Assembly (NCBI RefSeq): GCF_029369745.1
Contig: NZ_CP120210.1
Location: 4,588,001-4,652,000 of the forward strand
Length of the DNA: 64,000 nt
Source: Amycolatopsis sp. QT-25
GTDB lineage: Bacteria; Actinomycetota; Actinomycetes; Mycobacteriales; Pseudonocardiaceae
Direction: 5' to 3'
Made by a program: the position numbers and the translations under genes. Shown here one piece after another: positions 1-7,643 of this stretch (within the stretch, counting starts at the first letter, position 1; each line of letters opens with the position of its first letter). The notes beneath the pieces were generated by a model that saw only the letters and a list, made by a program, of their open reading frames with translations, did not search any database and was not told where the DNA came from.

Positions 1-1112
1 GTGGTCAGGGTGATGTAGTAGCCGAGGAATCCCACTGTGGCGAGCAAACCGGTCGACGCCAGCCAGCGCGCCGGCCCGGCGAGCGGAACTTCCTTGCGAC
101 GGCGGAACAACGCCGTCGCCGGGTAGGCCGCGAACGCCAGCAACGCCAGTGCCCACACCCCGGCCTGGAGCCACGGCGTCTCGTACCAGGCGAGGGGTGC
201 CGGCGCGACACTCCGTCTCTCCTGCGGAGGCGGCGGATCGGCGGACGGCTCGTTCCGCACGCCGTTCACCCAGGCTCCGACGAGGTCGAGGTACCCGGGA
301 GCGAAGCCGTCGAGCTTGTCGAAACCATCCGTGGTCCGCCGGAGCCCGTGCTGGGCTTTCGGGAGCACCTTCAGCGTGTACTGCCGGTTTCCCGCCCGTT
401 CCAGGGTTTCCCGGAAGATCCGGACGGCCTCGCCCGGCGGAGTGAGCCGATCCAGTTCACCCCACAGGCCGAGCACCGGCTGCCGCACCTTTTCCAGCAC
501 CGGCACCGGGTCGTATCCGGCCTCCGGGAACAAACCGGCACCCGCGAGGGTGCGCATGTTCGTCGACGCCACCATGTCCACCATCGAACCGGTGACCCCG
601 CCGTGCCGCAGATAGGTCTCGAAAGCCCAGGACTGCTGGCGATCGGGCGAAACCCCGTTCGCGCCGACCGTGACCGCGAAAGCGACGTCCTTCGCTTTCG
701 ACGCCGCCAGCGGCGCCACCCAGCCGCCCTCGCTCAGGCCCCACACCCCTACGCGGGCGGGATCCACACCCGGCCGCGAGCGCAGCGCCCGCACCGCGGC
801 GAGCGCGTCGTCGGCGAGGACCGCGTAGTCCCGCTCGAACAGCGAATAGCCTTCGGTCCGCTTGTCGTAGATCAGGGTCGCGATCCCCGCCTCGGCGAAG
901 GCTTCCGCCTCGGCGCGGTAGTCGTCCCGGTCGTGTTCGCCGGAGCCGTGCACCATGACGATGCCCGGTGCGAGACCCCCGCGCCCCTCCGGCGCGACCA
1001 CTGTCCCGTGCAGGGTGACGCCGTGACTGGTGAACGAGACGTCGCCGTTCGGAGCGGTGACGGGTGCCGGTGACGAGACCGCCACGGCGGCCGCGAGCAG
1101 CACGGCGATCAT
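1..1112 (-). CDS. Secreted/membrane-anchored alpha/beta hydrolase (3' end cut by window edge)
   Basis: The gene enters the window from the left, with 370 codons visible and no stop. A short hydrophobic N-terminus (residues 1-20) looks like a signal peptide. An alpha/beta-hydrolase core follows: oxyanion motif HGSGEHDRDD (55-64), nucleophile elbow G-L-S-E-G (Ser127), then a candidate acid Asp221 and His255. Two hydrophobic segments (about 314-336 and 350 to the edge) suggest a C-terminal membrane anchor. By family it resembles dienelactone-hydrolase/prolyl-peptidase-like esterases; the substrate is not predictable. Its ATG overlaps the stop of the upstream 80-residue gene (ATGA), so the two are probably co-translated. 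Confidence 0.75.
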   Translation of the reverse strand, partial: MIAVLLAAAVAVSSPAPVTAPNGDVSFTSHGVTLHGTVVAPEGRGGLAPGIVMVHGSGEHDRDDYRAEAEAFAEAGIATLIYDKRTEGYSLFERDYAVLADDALAAVRALRSRPGVDPARVGVWGLSEGGWVAPLAASKAKDVAFAVTVGANGVSPDRQQSWAFETYLRHGGVTGSMVDMVASTNMRTLAGAGLFPEAGYDPVPVLEKVRQPVLGLWGELDRLTPPGEAVRIFRETLERAGNRQYTLKVLPKAQHGLRRTTDGFDKLDGFAPGYLDLVGAWVNGVRNEPSADPPPPQERRSVAPAPLAWYETPWLQAGVWALALLAFAAYPATALFRRRKEVPLAGPARWLASTGLLATVGFLGYYITLT

Positions 1113-1351
1113 CGCCTGCTCACCCGGGCCACCTCGAGCGACGGCGACGCGAGAATGTCCTTCTCGCAGTACCGTTCGGTGACCCACTGGTCGCGCGAGT
1201 ACCGCTCCGTCCGGTCGCTGTGGTTCACCCGATCGTTCGCGACGATGTGCGGGGTGCCGAATTCGACGCAGCCGGTGGTGGCGTCCGCCCTGGACACCCC
1301 GTCCGGCGGTTGCGCGGCGCCGACGGCCGCGACCTTTTTCCAGAGCAGCAT
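1109..1351 (-). CDS. Small hypothetical protein, 80 aa
   Basis: I do not recognise this family. The case for a real gene is a strong ribosome-binding site (AAGGGGGAG a few bases before the ATG), strong GC bias at third codon positions, and a 4-base ATGA overlap with the downstream hydrolase. The product is hydrophilic and charged with two cysteines and has no signal peptide or membrane segment. Because it is translationally coupled to an exported hydrolase it may be a small accessory or regulatory protein, but nothing in the sequence shows its role. Confidence 0.55.
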   Translation of the reverse strand: MLLWKKVAAVGAAQPPDGVSRADATTGCVEFGTPHIVANDRVNHSDRTERYSRDQWVTERYCEKDILASPSLEVARVSRR

Positions 1352-1448
1352 GCTGCTCCCCCTTTACGTGTGGAGTCGTTCGTGAAGACACGCCGTCCGG
1401 CGTGGTGACGCGCCACCGGTGGTCGAGTGGCCGCTCTCCCACCGGTTT

Positions 1449-2027
1449 TCACTGCCCCTCCCGCACCTCCCCGCCGGGATCCGGGAACGCCGTCCAGCGC
1501 ACGAACACCTTCCGCGCGCCCGGGCCGGGTTCCGGCCGCCAGTAGCGGCGCAGCAGGTCCAGGTACTCCTCCCAGAACTGCTTGAGCTCTTCGAGGTCCA
1601 CGTGGACCGAGCCACGCGAGAACAACAGCGCGTCACCCCATTCGCCCAGTTCACCGCGGCGATCGAGGAAACGCGCCATCTGCTCGAGGTCTTCGGTGAA
1701 CGCGGCGCGCTGCGCCTCGTCGAACACCGCGCGCATCTCGTCGTTCTGCTCGCTGTGCCGGGGCCAGCGGATGTCACGTTGCCGAGCGCGCCACCAGCGC
1801 TCCTTGCCGTGCGCGAGTTCACGCGCCTCCTGGACGAAGTCGTACTTCGCCAGTTCTCGCAGGTGATAGCTGGTCGCGCCCGAACTTTCCCCCAGTTCCT
1901 TGGCCAGCTTCGTCGCCGTCGCGGGTCCGCGGCCCAACGCCTCCATGATCCGGCGGCGCAACGGGTGCATCACCGCCTTCAGGACGGCGGCGTCGGCGAT
2001 CTCTTCGGGTGGCGGCGGGCCGGTCAT
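1449..2027 (-). CDS. ArsR-family winged-helix transcriptional regulator
   Basis: About 192 residues. The first 80 or so form a winged helix typical of ArsR-like regulators: a helix with M-H-P-L-R-R-R-I, a recognition region containing A-T-S-Y-H-L-R-E-L, then a basic wing. The C-terminal half is helical and acidic with many Trp and Arg and no metal-binding cysteine motif, so metal sensing is unlikely. I chose the ATG at 2027; a TTG seven codons upstream is also possible. The promoter region carries a near-perfect GTGCAAAG palindrome that fits autoregulation. Confidence 0.8.
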   Translation of the reverse strand: MTGPPPPEEIADAAVLKAVMHPLRRRIMEALGRGPATATKLAKELGESSGATSYHLRELAKYDFVQEARELAHGKERWWRARQRDIRWPRHSEQNDEMRAVFDEAQRAAFTEDLEQMARFLDRRGELGEWGDALLFSRGSVHVDLEELKQFWEEYLDLLRRYWRPEPGPGARKVFVRWTAFPDPGGEVREGQ

Positions 2028-2042
2028 GCCACCAAGGTAGCC

Positions 2043-2076
2043 GTGCAAAGGAAATTGTGCAAAGGATTCTTTGCAC
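2043..2076. promoter_or_regulatory. Candidate operator with GTGCAAAG repeats
   Basis: GTGCAAAG occurs at 2043-2050 and again at 2057-2064, where it forms a perfect inverted repeat with CTTTGCAC (2069-2076) around a 4-base spacer. It sits just upstream of the winged-helix gene (start 2027) and between it and the divergent transglycosylase gene. Autoregulation by the ArsR-type protein is an inference. Confidence 0.5.
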
Positions 2077-2137
2077 GCGGTCCGGACTACGCTCGCGGAG
2101 CGACCGACGATCCTGCTGACGCTTCCGTGAACTCAGC

Positions 2138-2156
2138 GTGAAATTGACAACTTCAC
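2138..2156 (+). promoter_or_regulatory. Inverted repeat over a TTGACA box upstream of the transglycosylase gene
   Basis: GTGAA (2138-2142) and TTCAC (2152-2156) flank a 9-base centre that contains the TTGACA hexamer at 2144-2149. It lies about 120 bases before the transglycosylase start. It could be a promoter -35 box under operator control, but no good -10 box is visible at the expected distance. Confidence 0.3.
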
Positions 2157-2277
2157 TACCAAGGTCTTGTGCCGGGCGGACGAAAACTCGGCAGGTTCAC
2201 GGGTTTTTCGTTGCGTCGTCCCCGAATTTCGGTTGCATCGGATAGTTTTGCCCGAAGTCGACCTAGCGGGAGAGAAC

Positions 2278-3477
2278 ATGCCGAAGCACCGCCCTCGACA
2301 GACGGACAGGTTGTCCGCCCGGCACCGGACGGCTTTCGCGCTCGCCGGTGGCGCGCTCGCCGTCCTGCCCGCGGTCACCGCGTCGGCGGGACCAGACACC
2401 CCGATCGCCGCCCCGAAACCGTCCGTACCGCAGAACCAGGCCGCGGCCTGGCAACCGCCGGCGGGCACGGTCCCGGGGATCGCCGTCGACGGCAGCCTCC
2501 CCCAGCCACCCAATCCGGATCCGCTGATCGTTCCCGGCGGCACCGGCAACGTCGGTGGCTCGTTCGCGCCGTCGGGCGCGCTCGGCATCCCCGCCAGCAT
2601 GATGAAAGCGTACAAGAACGCCGCCGACATCCTGGCGAAGGAACTGCCCGGCTGTCACATCGACTGGGCGTTGATCGCGAGTATCGGCCGCATCGAGTCC
2701 AACCACGCGCGCGGCGGTTACGTCGACGCGAAGGGCAACACCCTCGAACCGATCCTCGGCCCGCAGCTCAACGGCGCCGGACCGTTCGCGGCCATCCGGG
2801 ACACCGACGGCGGCAAGTTCGACGGTGACGCGGTCTGGGACCGCGCCGTCGGCCCGACGCAGTTCATCCCCTCGACGTGGAAGGGCTACGCCTCCGACGG
2901 CAACGGCGACGGCGAGTCCAACCCGAACAACATCTACGACGCGACACTCGGTTCCGGCCGCTACCTCTGCTCCGGCGGCGTCGACCTCACCTCCGAGCAG
3001 ACCCAGCGCGTGGCCGTGTACCGCTACAACCACTCGCTGTCCTATGTGGACACCGTGATCCGCTGGGCGGTCGCCTACCGCGGTGGCGTCGCGACGATGC
3101 CGGACAGTCAGGTCCCCGTCGGCGCCCCCGACTCCCAGGACGTCGCCGCCGGCACGCCGGGCGGCCAGGTCCCGGTGCCGACCCTGCCCGGAACTCCCCC
3201 GCCCGGTACCACCACACCGCCGCTCCCGCTGCCCGGTACGCCGCCGCCGAGCAGCACCACCCCTCCGAGCAGCAGTTCGCCTTCGAAGCCGAGCAGCACG
3301 CCGCCTTCGTCGACGCCTCCCTCGTCGACGCCGCCGTCGAGCACCCCTCCGTCTTCGACGCCTCCGTCCTCCACGCCTCCGCCGTCCAGCACCACGACCA
3401 CGCCGCCGCCGTCTTCCACCCCGGCCGGGGACACCGGCGAGACGGGCCCGACCAGCACCGGTTCGCCCACCCCGTGA
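2278..3477 (+). CDS. Secreted lytic murein transglycosylase with Pro/Ser/Thr-rich tail
   Basis: 399 residues. The ATG at 2278 has a GGGAGAG ribosome-binding site. Residues 1-38 are a signal peptide (basic start, hydrophobic stretch, A-S-A). After a Pro-rich linker, residues about 105-265 match the lytic transglycosylase (SLT/MltB-like) fold, with the catalytic Glu probably Glu140 in A-S-I-G-R-I-E-S-N-H and the downstream G-P-T-Q-F-I-P-S-T-W motif. The last 100 residues are low complexity, mainly repeated P-P-S-S-T, as in wall-spanning tails. By family it cleaves the peptidoglycan glycan strand outside the membrane. A strong hairpin follows the stop. Confidence 0.88.
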   Translation: MPKHRPRQTDRLSARHRTAFALAGGALAVLPAVTASAGPDTPIAAPKPSVPQNQAAAWQPPAGTVPGIAVDGSLPQPPNPDPLIVPGGTGNVGGSFAPSGALGIPASMMKAYKNAADILAKELPGCHIDWALIASIGRIESNHARGGYVDAKGNTLEPILGPQLNGAGPFAAIRDTDGGKFDGDAVWDRAVGPTQFIPSTWKGYASDGNGDGESNPNNIYDATLGSGRYLCSGGVDLTSEQTQRVAVYRYNHSLSYVDTVIRWAVAYRGGVATMPDSQVPVGAPDSQDVAAGTPGGQVPVPTLPGTPPPGTTTPPLPLPGTPPPSSTTPPSSSSPSKPSSTPPSSTPPSSTPPSSTPPSSTPPSSTPPPSSTTTTPPPSSTPAGDTGETGPTSTGSPTP

Positions 3478-3486
3478 CCCACGCGA

Positions 3487-3523
3487 GTGGTCGCCTGCTT
3501 GCCCTCGGCAAGTAGGCGACCAC
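3487..3523. terminator. 17-bp hairpin terminator after the transglycosylase gene
   Basis: Arms 3487-3503 and 3507-3523 pair over 17 bp with one G-T mismatch and a 3-base loop, 10 bases after the stop. There is no U-run, as is common in high-GC actinobacteria. Confidence 0.65.
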
Positions 3524-3609
3524 TTGCGGGTGTGGGTGTCCGGAATGTCGTGAACCCGGTCCGCGTTGCCACTTCTCAGAGATCACCAACCGAGAGAAGC
3601 GAGACACGG

Positions 3610-4038
3610 ATGTCGTCATTCGTCATGACCGCCGAGGAACGGGAAACCTTTCTGAGCGAGGTCCACATCGGGGTCCTGGCCGTGGAGCGGGAAGGACGGG
3701 CACCGTTGGCCGTACCGGTCTGGTACGACTACGAGCCAGGCGGGGAACTCCTGATCTGGATGGACCGCGGTTCGGTCAAGGACAAGGCGATCACGAAGGC
3801 GGGCAAGCTCAGCCTGGTCGCGCAGTCGGAGGCGCTGCCGTACAAGTACGTGACGGCCGAGGGTCCGGTCGTCGCGAACGACACGCCGCCGACTCGGGAG
3901 CAGGCGCTGAAGATCGCGCGGCGTTACCTGCCCGGCGATGAAGGCACGAAGTACGTCGACGGCGCGCTCAACGACAACTCCGTGCTGGTCCGCGTCCGGC
4001 CGGAGAAGTGGCTGAGCAACGACCAGTCCAAGGCCTGA
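3610..4038 (+). CDS. Pyridoxamine 5'-phosphate oxidase-family (FMN/F420 split-barrel) protein
   Basis: 142 residues from an ATG preceded by AGAAGCGAG. The sequence fits the compact split beta-barrel of PNPOx-like proteins: an N-terminal helix (M-T-A-E-E-R-E-T-F-L), the strand V-H-I-G-V-L-A-V, then P-L-A-V-P-V-W-Y-D-Y and a W-M-D-R-G-S-V-K-D-K stretch of the type that contacts flavin phosphate. Members bind FMN, F420 or haem and act as reductases or oxidases on small substrates. The exact cofactor cannot be read here. The gene is monocistronic and converges on gcl across a shared hairpin. Confidence 0.75.
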   Translation: MSSFVMTAEERETFLSEVHIGVLAVEREGRAPLAVPVWYDYEPGGELLIWMDRGSVKDKAITKAGKLSLVAQSEALPYKYVTAEGPVVANDTPPTREQALKIARRYLPGDEGTKYVDGALNDNSVLVRVRPEKWLSNDQSKA

Positions 4039-4044
4039 TCGCGA

Positions 4045-4084
4045 GACGGTGTCCCGGCGGCCTCAGGCGTACCGGGACACCGTC
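4045..4084. terminator. Bidirectional terminator between the PNPOx-like gene and gcl
   Basis: Perfect 13-bp arms, GACGGTGTCCCGG (4045-4057) and its complement (4072-4084), lie between two convergent genes. The right arm ends 3 bases from the gcl stop. Confidence 0.7.
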
Positions 4085-4086
4085 GT

Positions 4087-5781
4087 TCAGCCCGCGATCG
4101 GCTCGAACTCGACGACGCTGTCGAGCGCCTTGCCCATCGCGGCGTTCCCTTCGCGGTCGATCACGATCTCCACCAGGACCGGCCGCGACGTCCGCCCGGC
4201 CTCCGCGCGCGCCCACTCCAGCGACGCCCGGATCTCCCCCGGCTCGGTGACGCGCGTGCCGGAGCAGCCGTAGGCCTCCATGACCTTCACGTTGTCCGTG
4301 CCGATCTTGTCGTAGTGGATGTCGACCTCGAAGTTCATCTCGTAGCCGGTCTCGGCCTGCCGGATGAGCCCGAGGTATTCGTTGTTCAGCATGATCAGCA
4401 CGAACCCGACGTCGTACTGCGCGGCCACCGCCAGTTCCTCCACCAGGAACTGGAACGAGTAATCCCCGACGACGCCGACGACCTCGGCCTCCGGTCTCGC
4501 CTTCTTGACACCGATCGCCGCCGGGATCTCCCAGCCGAGCGGGCCGGCCTGGCCGCACACCTGGTAGTGCCGCGGCTTGTGCGCGCGCTGGAACTGCCCG
4601 GACCAGATCTGGTACAGCCCGATGGCGGTGACGAAGTAGGCGTCCTCGCCGTAGAACTCGTTGATCTCCTTGAACACCCGGGGTGCCTTGATCGGTGTGT
4701 CCTCGAAGTCCTCGCGCCGGGGCAGCCTCTCCTTGAGTTCGCCGATCCGGCGCGGCCACGCGCGATCCCGCGCCGGAACACGCTCCGACGCCGCCTCGAT
4801 CAGCGCGTCCAGGAAGGCACCCGTGTCCGACACGATGCCGAGGTCCGGCCCGAAGACCTTGCCCAGCTGGGTCGGTTCGATGTCGACGTGGATGAACTTC
4901 CGGTTCCCTCGGTAGACGTCCAAGTCACCGGTGTGCCGGTCGCCGAATCGCGCGCCCAAGGCCAGCACCAGATCCGCTTCGAGGAAGGCCGCGTTCGCCC
5001 AGCGCTGCGAGGTCTGGATGCCCGCCATGCCGGCGAAGAGTTCGTGGTCCTCGGGGAAGGTCCCCTTGCCCATCAACGTCACACCGACCGGGACGCCGAG
5101 CAGTTCGGCCGCGGTCCGCAGCCGGTCGCTCGCGGCGCCGAGCACCACCCCGCCGCCCGCGAGGATCAGCGGCCGTTCGGCGGCCAGCAGGAGGTCCAGC
5201 GCTCGTTCGACCCTGGCCGGTGACGGCGTCGCCTTCGTGACCGGCAGCGGCGAATCGATGCTGGAGTCCCACTCGATCTCCTGGCGCTGGACGTCGATCG
5301 GCAGATCGATCAGCACCGGTCCAGGGCGGCCGGATCGCGCGATCCGGAACGCTTCCCGGAACACCCACGGCAGCTGAGCCGCCTCCTTGATCTGCACGGC
5401 CCACTTCGTCACCGGCTTGGCGATCTCGACGATGTCGACCGCCTGGAACGCCTCGGTGTGCAGCTTTCTCGAGTCGGCCTGCCCGGTGATGCACAGGATC
5501 GGGATCGAGTCGGCCTGCGCGGTGTAGAGCCCGGTGATCATGTTCGTCCCGGCGGGCCCCGAGGTGCCGATCGCGACGCCGACGTTGCCGGTGGTCCGTG
5601 CCCAGCCGTCGGCCATATGGGTCGCGCCCTCTTCGTGGCGCACGATCAAATGCTCGATACCGCTGCCCTGCATCGCGTGGTACAGCGGAAGGATCGCGGC
5701 GCCGGGGCAGCCGAACGCGGTGTCGACGCCCTCACTGACCAGGACGTCGACAACGGCCTGCATGGCGGGGATTCTGGGCAT
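4087..5781 (-). CDS. gcl: Glyoxylate carboligase (tartronate-semialdehyde synthase)
   Basis: 564 residues with the full thiamine-diphosphate (ThDP) enzyme layout: N-terminal PYR domain (F-G-C-P-G-A-A-I, 23-30), central domain, and C-terminal ThDP-binding domain (G-D-Y-S-F-Q-F then L-N-N-E-Y-L-G-L). Several stretches match Gcl specifically, such as G-T-N-M-I-T-G-L-Y, S-I-P-I-L-C-I-T-G-Q-A, H-V-D-I-E-P-T-Q and C-G-Q-A-G-P-L-G-W. It should join two glyoxylates to tartronate semialdehyde and CO2. Oddity: residue 50 is Glu (R-H-E-E-G) where the E. coli enzyme has Val51. It is the last gene of hyi-glxR-gcl, three bases after glxR. Confidence 0.9.
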   Translation of the reverse strand: MPRIPAMQAVVDVLVSEGVDTAFGCPGAAILPLYHAMQGSGIEHLIVRHEEGATHMADGWARTTGNVGVAIGTSGPAGTNMITGLYTAQADSIPILCITGQADSRKLHTEAFQAVDIVEIAKPVTKWAVQIKEAAQLPWVFREAFRIARSGRPGPVLIDLPIDVQRQEIEWDSSIDSPLPVTKATPSPARVERALDLLLAAERPLILAGGGVVLGAASDRLRTAAELLGVPVGVTLMGKGTFPEDHELFAGMAGIQTSQRWANAAFLEADLVLALGARFGDRHTGDLDVYRGNRKFIHVDIEPTQLGKVFGPDLGIVSDTGAFLDALIEAASERVPARDRAWPRRIGELKERLPRREDFEDTPIKAPRVFKEINEFYGEDAYFVTAIGLYQIWSGQFQRAHKPRHYQVCGQAGPLGWEIPAAIGVKKARPEAEVVGVVGDYSFQFLVEELAVAAQYDVGFVLIMLNNEYLGLIRQAETGYEMNFEVDIHYDKIGTDNVKVMEAYGCSGTRVTEPGEIRASLEWARAEAGRTSRPVLVEIVIDREGNAAMGKALDSVVEFEPIAG

Positions 5782-5784
5782 GCC

Positions 5785-6672
5785 TCACTCCTTGTTTTCC
5801 GCGCCGGACAGCGTTTCGACGACCTTCAGCAGGGCGGAGTGATCGAGCGAGCCGTGCCCCATCGCCCGTCCGGCGGCGACGAGCTGGGCGACCAGCCCGG
5901 TGAGCGGCAACGCGACATCGGCCTGCCTGGCGGCGGCGAGCGCGATGCCCATGTCCTTGTGGTGGAGGTCGATCCGGAAGCCCGGCGTGAATTCCCTCGC
6001 CACCATGGACTTCCGCTTGAGGTCCAGGATCCGGCTGCCCGCCAGCCCGCCCGCGAGGACGTCCAGCCCGACACCGGCGTCCACCCCCGAAGACTCGAGC
6101 AACACGATCGCCTCGGCGATCAGGCCGTACGTCCCGCCGACCACCAGCTGGTTCGCCGCCTTGACGACCTGCCCCGCACCGTGGGGCCCGACATGGACGA
6201 TCGTCTTGCCGACCGCCTCCAGGATCGGGAGGGCGGCCGCGAAGTCCGCGTCGTCGCCACCGACCATGATGGACAGTGCGGCCAGTTCGGCGCCCGCCTG
6301 GCCACCGGAAACGGGCGCGTCCAGCATGCGGAGCTCCCGTTCGCCCGCCCGCTCGGCCACCTCGACGGAGGTCTCCGGCCGGATCGTGCTCATGTCGATC
6401 AGCAAGGTGCCCGGTTTCGCCGACTCCAGCACCCCACCCGCCGCCAGCACGACGGCCTCGACCTGCGGGTGGTTCGGGAGCATGGTGATGACGACTTCCG
6501 CACCCGACACGGCGTCCGGCACACCGCTCGCGGCCCGGCCGCCCGCGGCTTCCAGCCTCGCGAGCGCGTCGGCGTTCGTGTCGAATCCGCTCACCTCGTG
6601 GCCGCCGGCGACGAGATGTCCCGCCATCGGCCCGCCCATGATCCCCAGGCCGATGAATCCCAGCTTGGTCAT
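5785..6672 (-). CDS. glxR: Tartronate semialdehyde reductase (2-hydroxy-3-oxopropionate reductase)
   Basis: 295 residues from the ATG at 6672, which follows GGAGGGG; a longer reading upstream lies inside hyi and is less likely. A Rossmann motif G-F-I-G-L-G-I-M-G sits at residues 5-13. D-A-P-V-S-G-G (118-124) and the catalytic lysine Lys171 in G-Q-V-V-K-A-A-N-Q are the signatures of beta-hydroxyacid dehydrogenases. It reduces tartronate semialdehyde, the Gcl product, to D-glycerate using NAD(P)H. Its start overlaps the hyi stop (ATGA, 6669-6672), supporting co-translation. Confidence 0.9.
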   Translation of the reverse strand: MTKLGFIGLGIMGGPMAGHLVAGGHEVSGFDTNADALARLEAAGGRAASGVPDAVSGAEVVITMLPNHPQVEAVVLAAGGVLESAKPGTLLIDMSTIRPETSVEVAERAGERELRMLDAPVSGGQAGAELAALSIMVGGDDADFAAALPILEAVGKTIVHVGPHGAGQVVKAANQLVVGGTYGLIAEAIVLLESSGVDAGVGLDVLAGGLAGSRILDLKRKSMVAREFTPGFRIDLHHKDMGIALAAARQADVALPLTGLVAQLVAAGRAMGHGSLDHSALLKVVETLSGAENKE

Positions 6673-7496
6673 GCCAATCCCCTCCGTTCGAAAGGCAGCC
6701 ACGACAACGAATCCGCGCTCGGCCCCTCGGGGCTGTACTCCACGCCGACCTGCCCGCGATAGCCCGCCGTCTGCAGCTTTTCCAGGTATCCCTCGATGTC
6801 CAGCGTTCCGGTCCCCGGCTGGTGCCGCCCTGGGGCATCGGCGATCTGCACATGACCGATCCGTCCGGTGTGGACGGTCGTGACCGTGTCGAGGTCGTCA
6901 CCGTTGACCGCCAGGTGGTACAGGTCGGCCAGCAGCTTCACGTTGTCCCGCCCGAGTTCGTCGAGCACCTTCAGTACGTCGTCCGCGGTCTTGAGCGGAT
7001 ACTTTTCCGTTCCGGACAACGGTTCCAGGACGATCTCCGCGTCGATCCGGGCGGCCGCGTCCGACGCGAGCGCGAGATTCGACAAACCGAGCTCGTCCTG
7101 CCCGGCCGGGTCCGCGCCGTCGATCCGGTTGCCGTAGAGCGCGTTGAACCGGCGGCAGCCGAGCCGCTCACCGAGGTCGATCGCCGAGGCGATACCGCGG
7201 GCGAACTCGTCCTCGCGCCCGGTCCAGGTGACCAGGCCGCGATCGCCACCCGCCATGTCGCCGGGAAAGAAGTTCAGCCCGGTCACCGCGACGCCCGCCC
7301 GACCGACCGACGCCACGAACGCGTCGACCTCGGCGGCGTCCGGCACCGCCGTCTCGAACGGCCACCAGAACTCGACCGCCGTGAAGCCCGCCGCGCGCGC
7401 CGCCTCCGCACGGTCAAGCAACGGCAACTCGGTGAAGACCAGCGACAGGTTCAGCACGTAGGGCAGCGCGTGACGCGAACCGGCGAGATCAGCCAT
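6669..7496 (-). CDS. hyi: Hydroxypyruvate isomerase
   Basis: 275 residues, a TIM-barrel of the AP-endonuclease-2 fold. Family-typical stretches are N-L-S-L-V-F-T-E near the N-terminus, A-A-G-F-T-A-V-E-F-W-W-P, E-P-L-S-G-T, Y-H-L-A-V-N-G-D and G-V-E-Y-S-P near the end. It interconverts hydroxypyruvate and tartronate semialdehyde, feeding glxR. First gene of the three-gene glyoxylate operon, with AGAGG before its ATG. An AT-rich leader with two similar boxes lies directly upstream and is the likely control point. Confidence 0.88.
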   Translation of the reverse strand: MADLAGSRHALPYVLNLSLVFTELPLLDRAEAARAAGFTAVEFWWPFETAVPDAAEVDAFVASVGRAGVAVTGLNFFPGDMAGGDRGLVTWTGREDEFARGIASAIDLGERLGCRRFNALYGNRIDGADPAGQDELGLSNLALASDAAARIDAEIVLEPLSGTEKYPLKTADDVLKVLDELGRDNVKLLADLYHLAVNGDDLDTVTTVHTGRIGHVQIADAPGRHQPGTGTLDIEGYLEKLQTAGYRGQVGVEYSPEGPSADSLSWLPFERRGLA

Positions 7497-7510
7497 CGAA
7501 ACCTCTATAA

Positions 7511-7547
7511 TTTCGCTATACGGAAATTTTCTTTCGTATATCGAGAA
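7511..7547 (-). promoter_or_regulatory. Two direct TTTCG-TATA boxes before the glyoxylate operon
   Basis: TTTCGCTATACGGAAA (7511-7526) and TTTCGTATATCGAGAA (7532-7547) are similar boxes whose starts are 21 bp apart, two helical turns, in an unusually AT-rich patch next to the hyi start. They look like operator sites, possibly for an IclR- or GntR-type regulator outside the window. The TATA elements may also serve as the -10 region. Confidence 0.45.
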
Positions 7548-7643
7548 TAGCCCGCTCGCCTGTCCTCGGTCAACGGGCGAGACACGGTCGCGGTCCGCCG
7601 GAAGGCCACGAAGTGTCAGACCCTCTCGTTAACGTTGTCCGCC

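Noticed and set aside
1064..1408. + strand open frame covering the 80-residue minus strand gene
   Set aside because: Arg/Pro-rich reverse-frame composition; the minus strand has a far better ribosome-binding site and coupling.
2077..2277. A cyclic di-AMP (ydaO) riboswitch in front of the cell-wall hydrolase gene
   Set aside because: Such elements often precede actinobacterial wall hydrolases, but the conserved motifs are not present in this 200-base leader.
3200..3450. Short direct repeats resembling a CRISPR or satellite array
   Set aside because: They are codon repeats of a Pro/Ser/Thr tail in the transglycosylase; repeat units are short, irregular and in frame.
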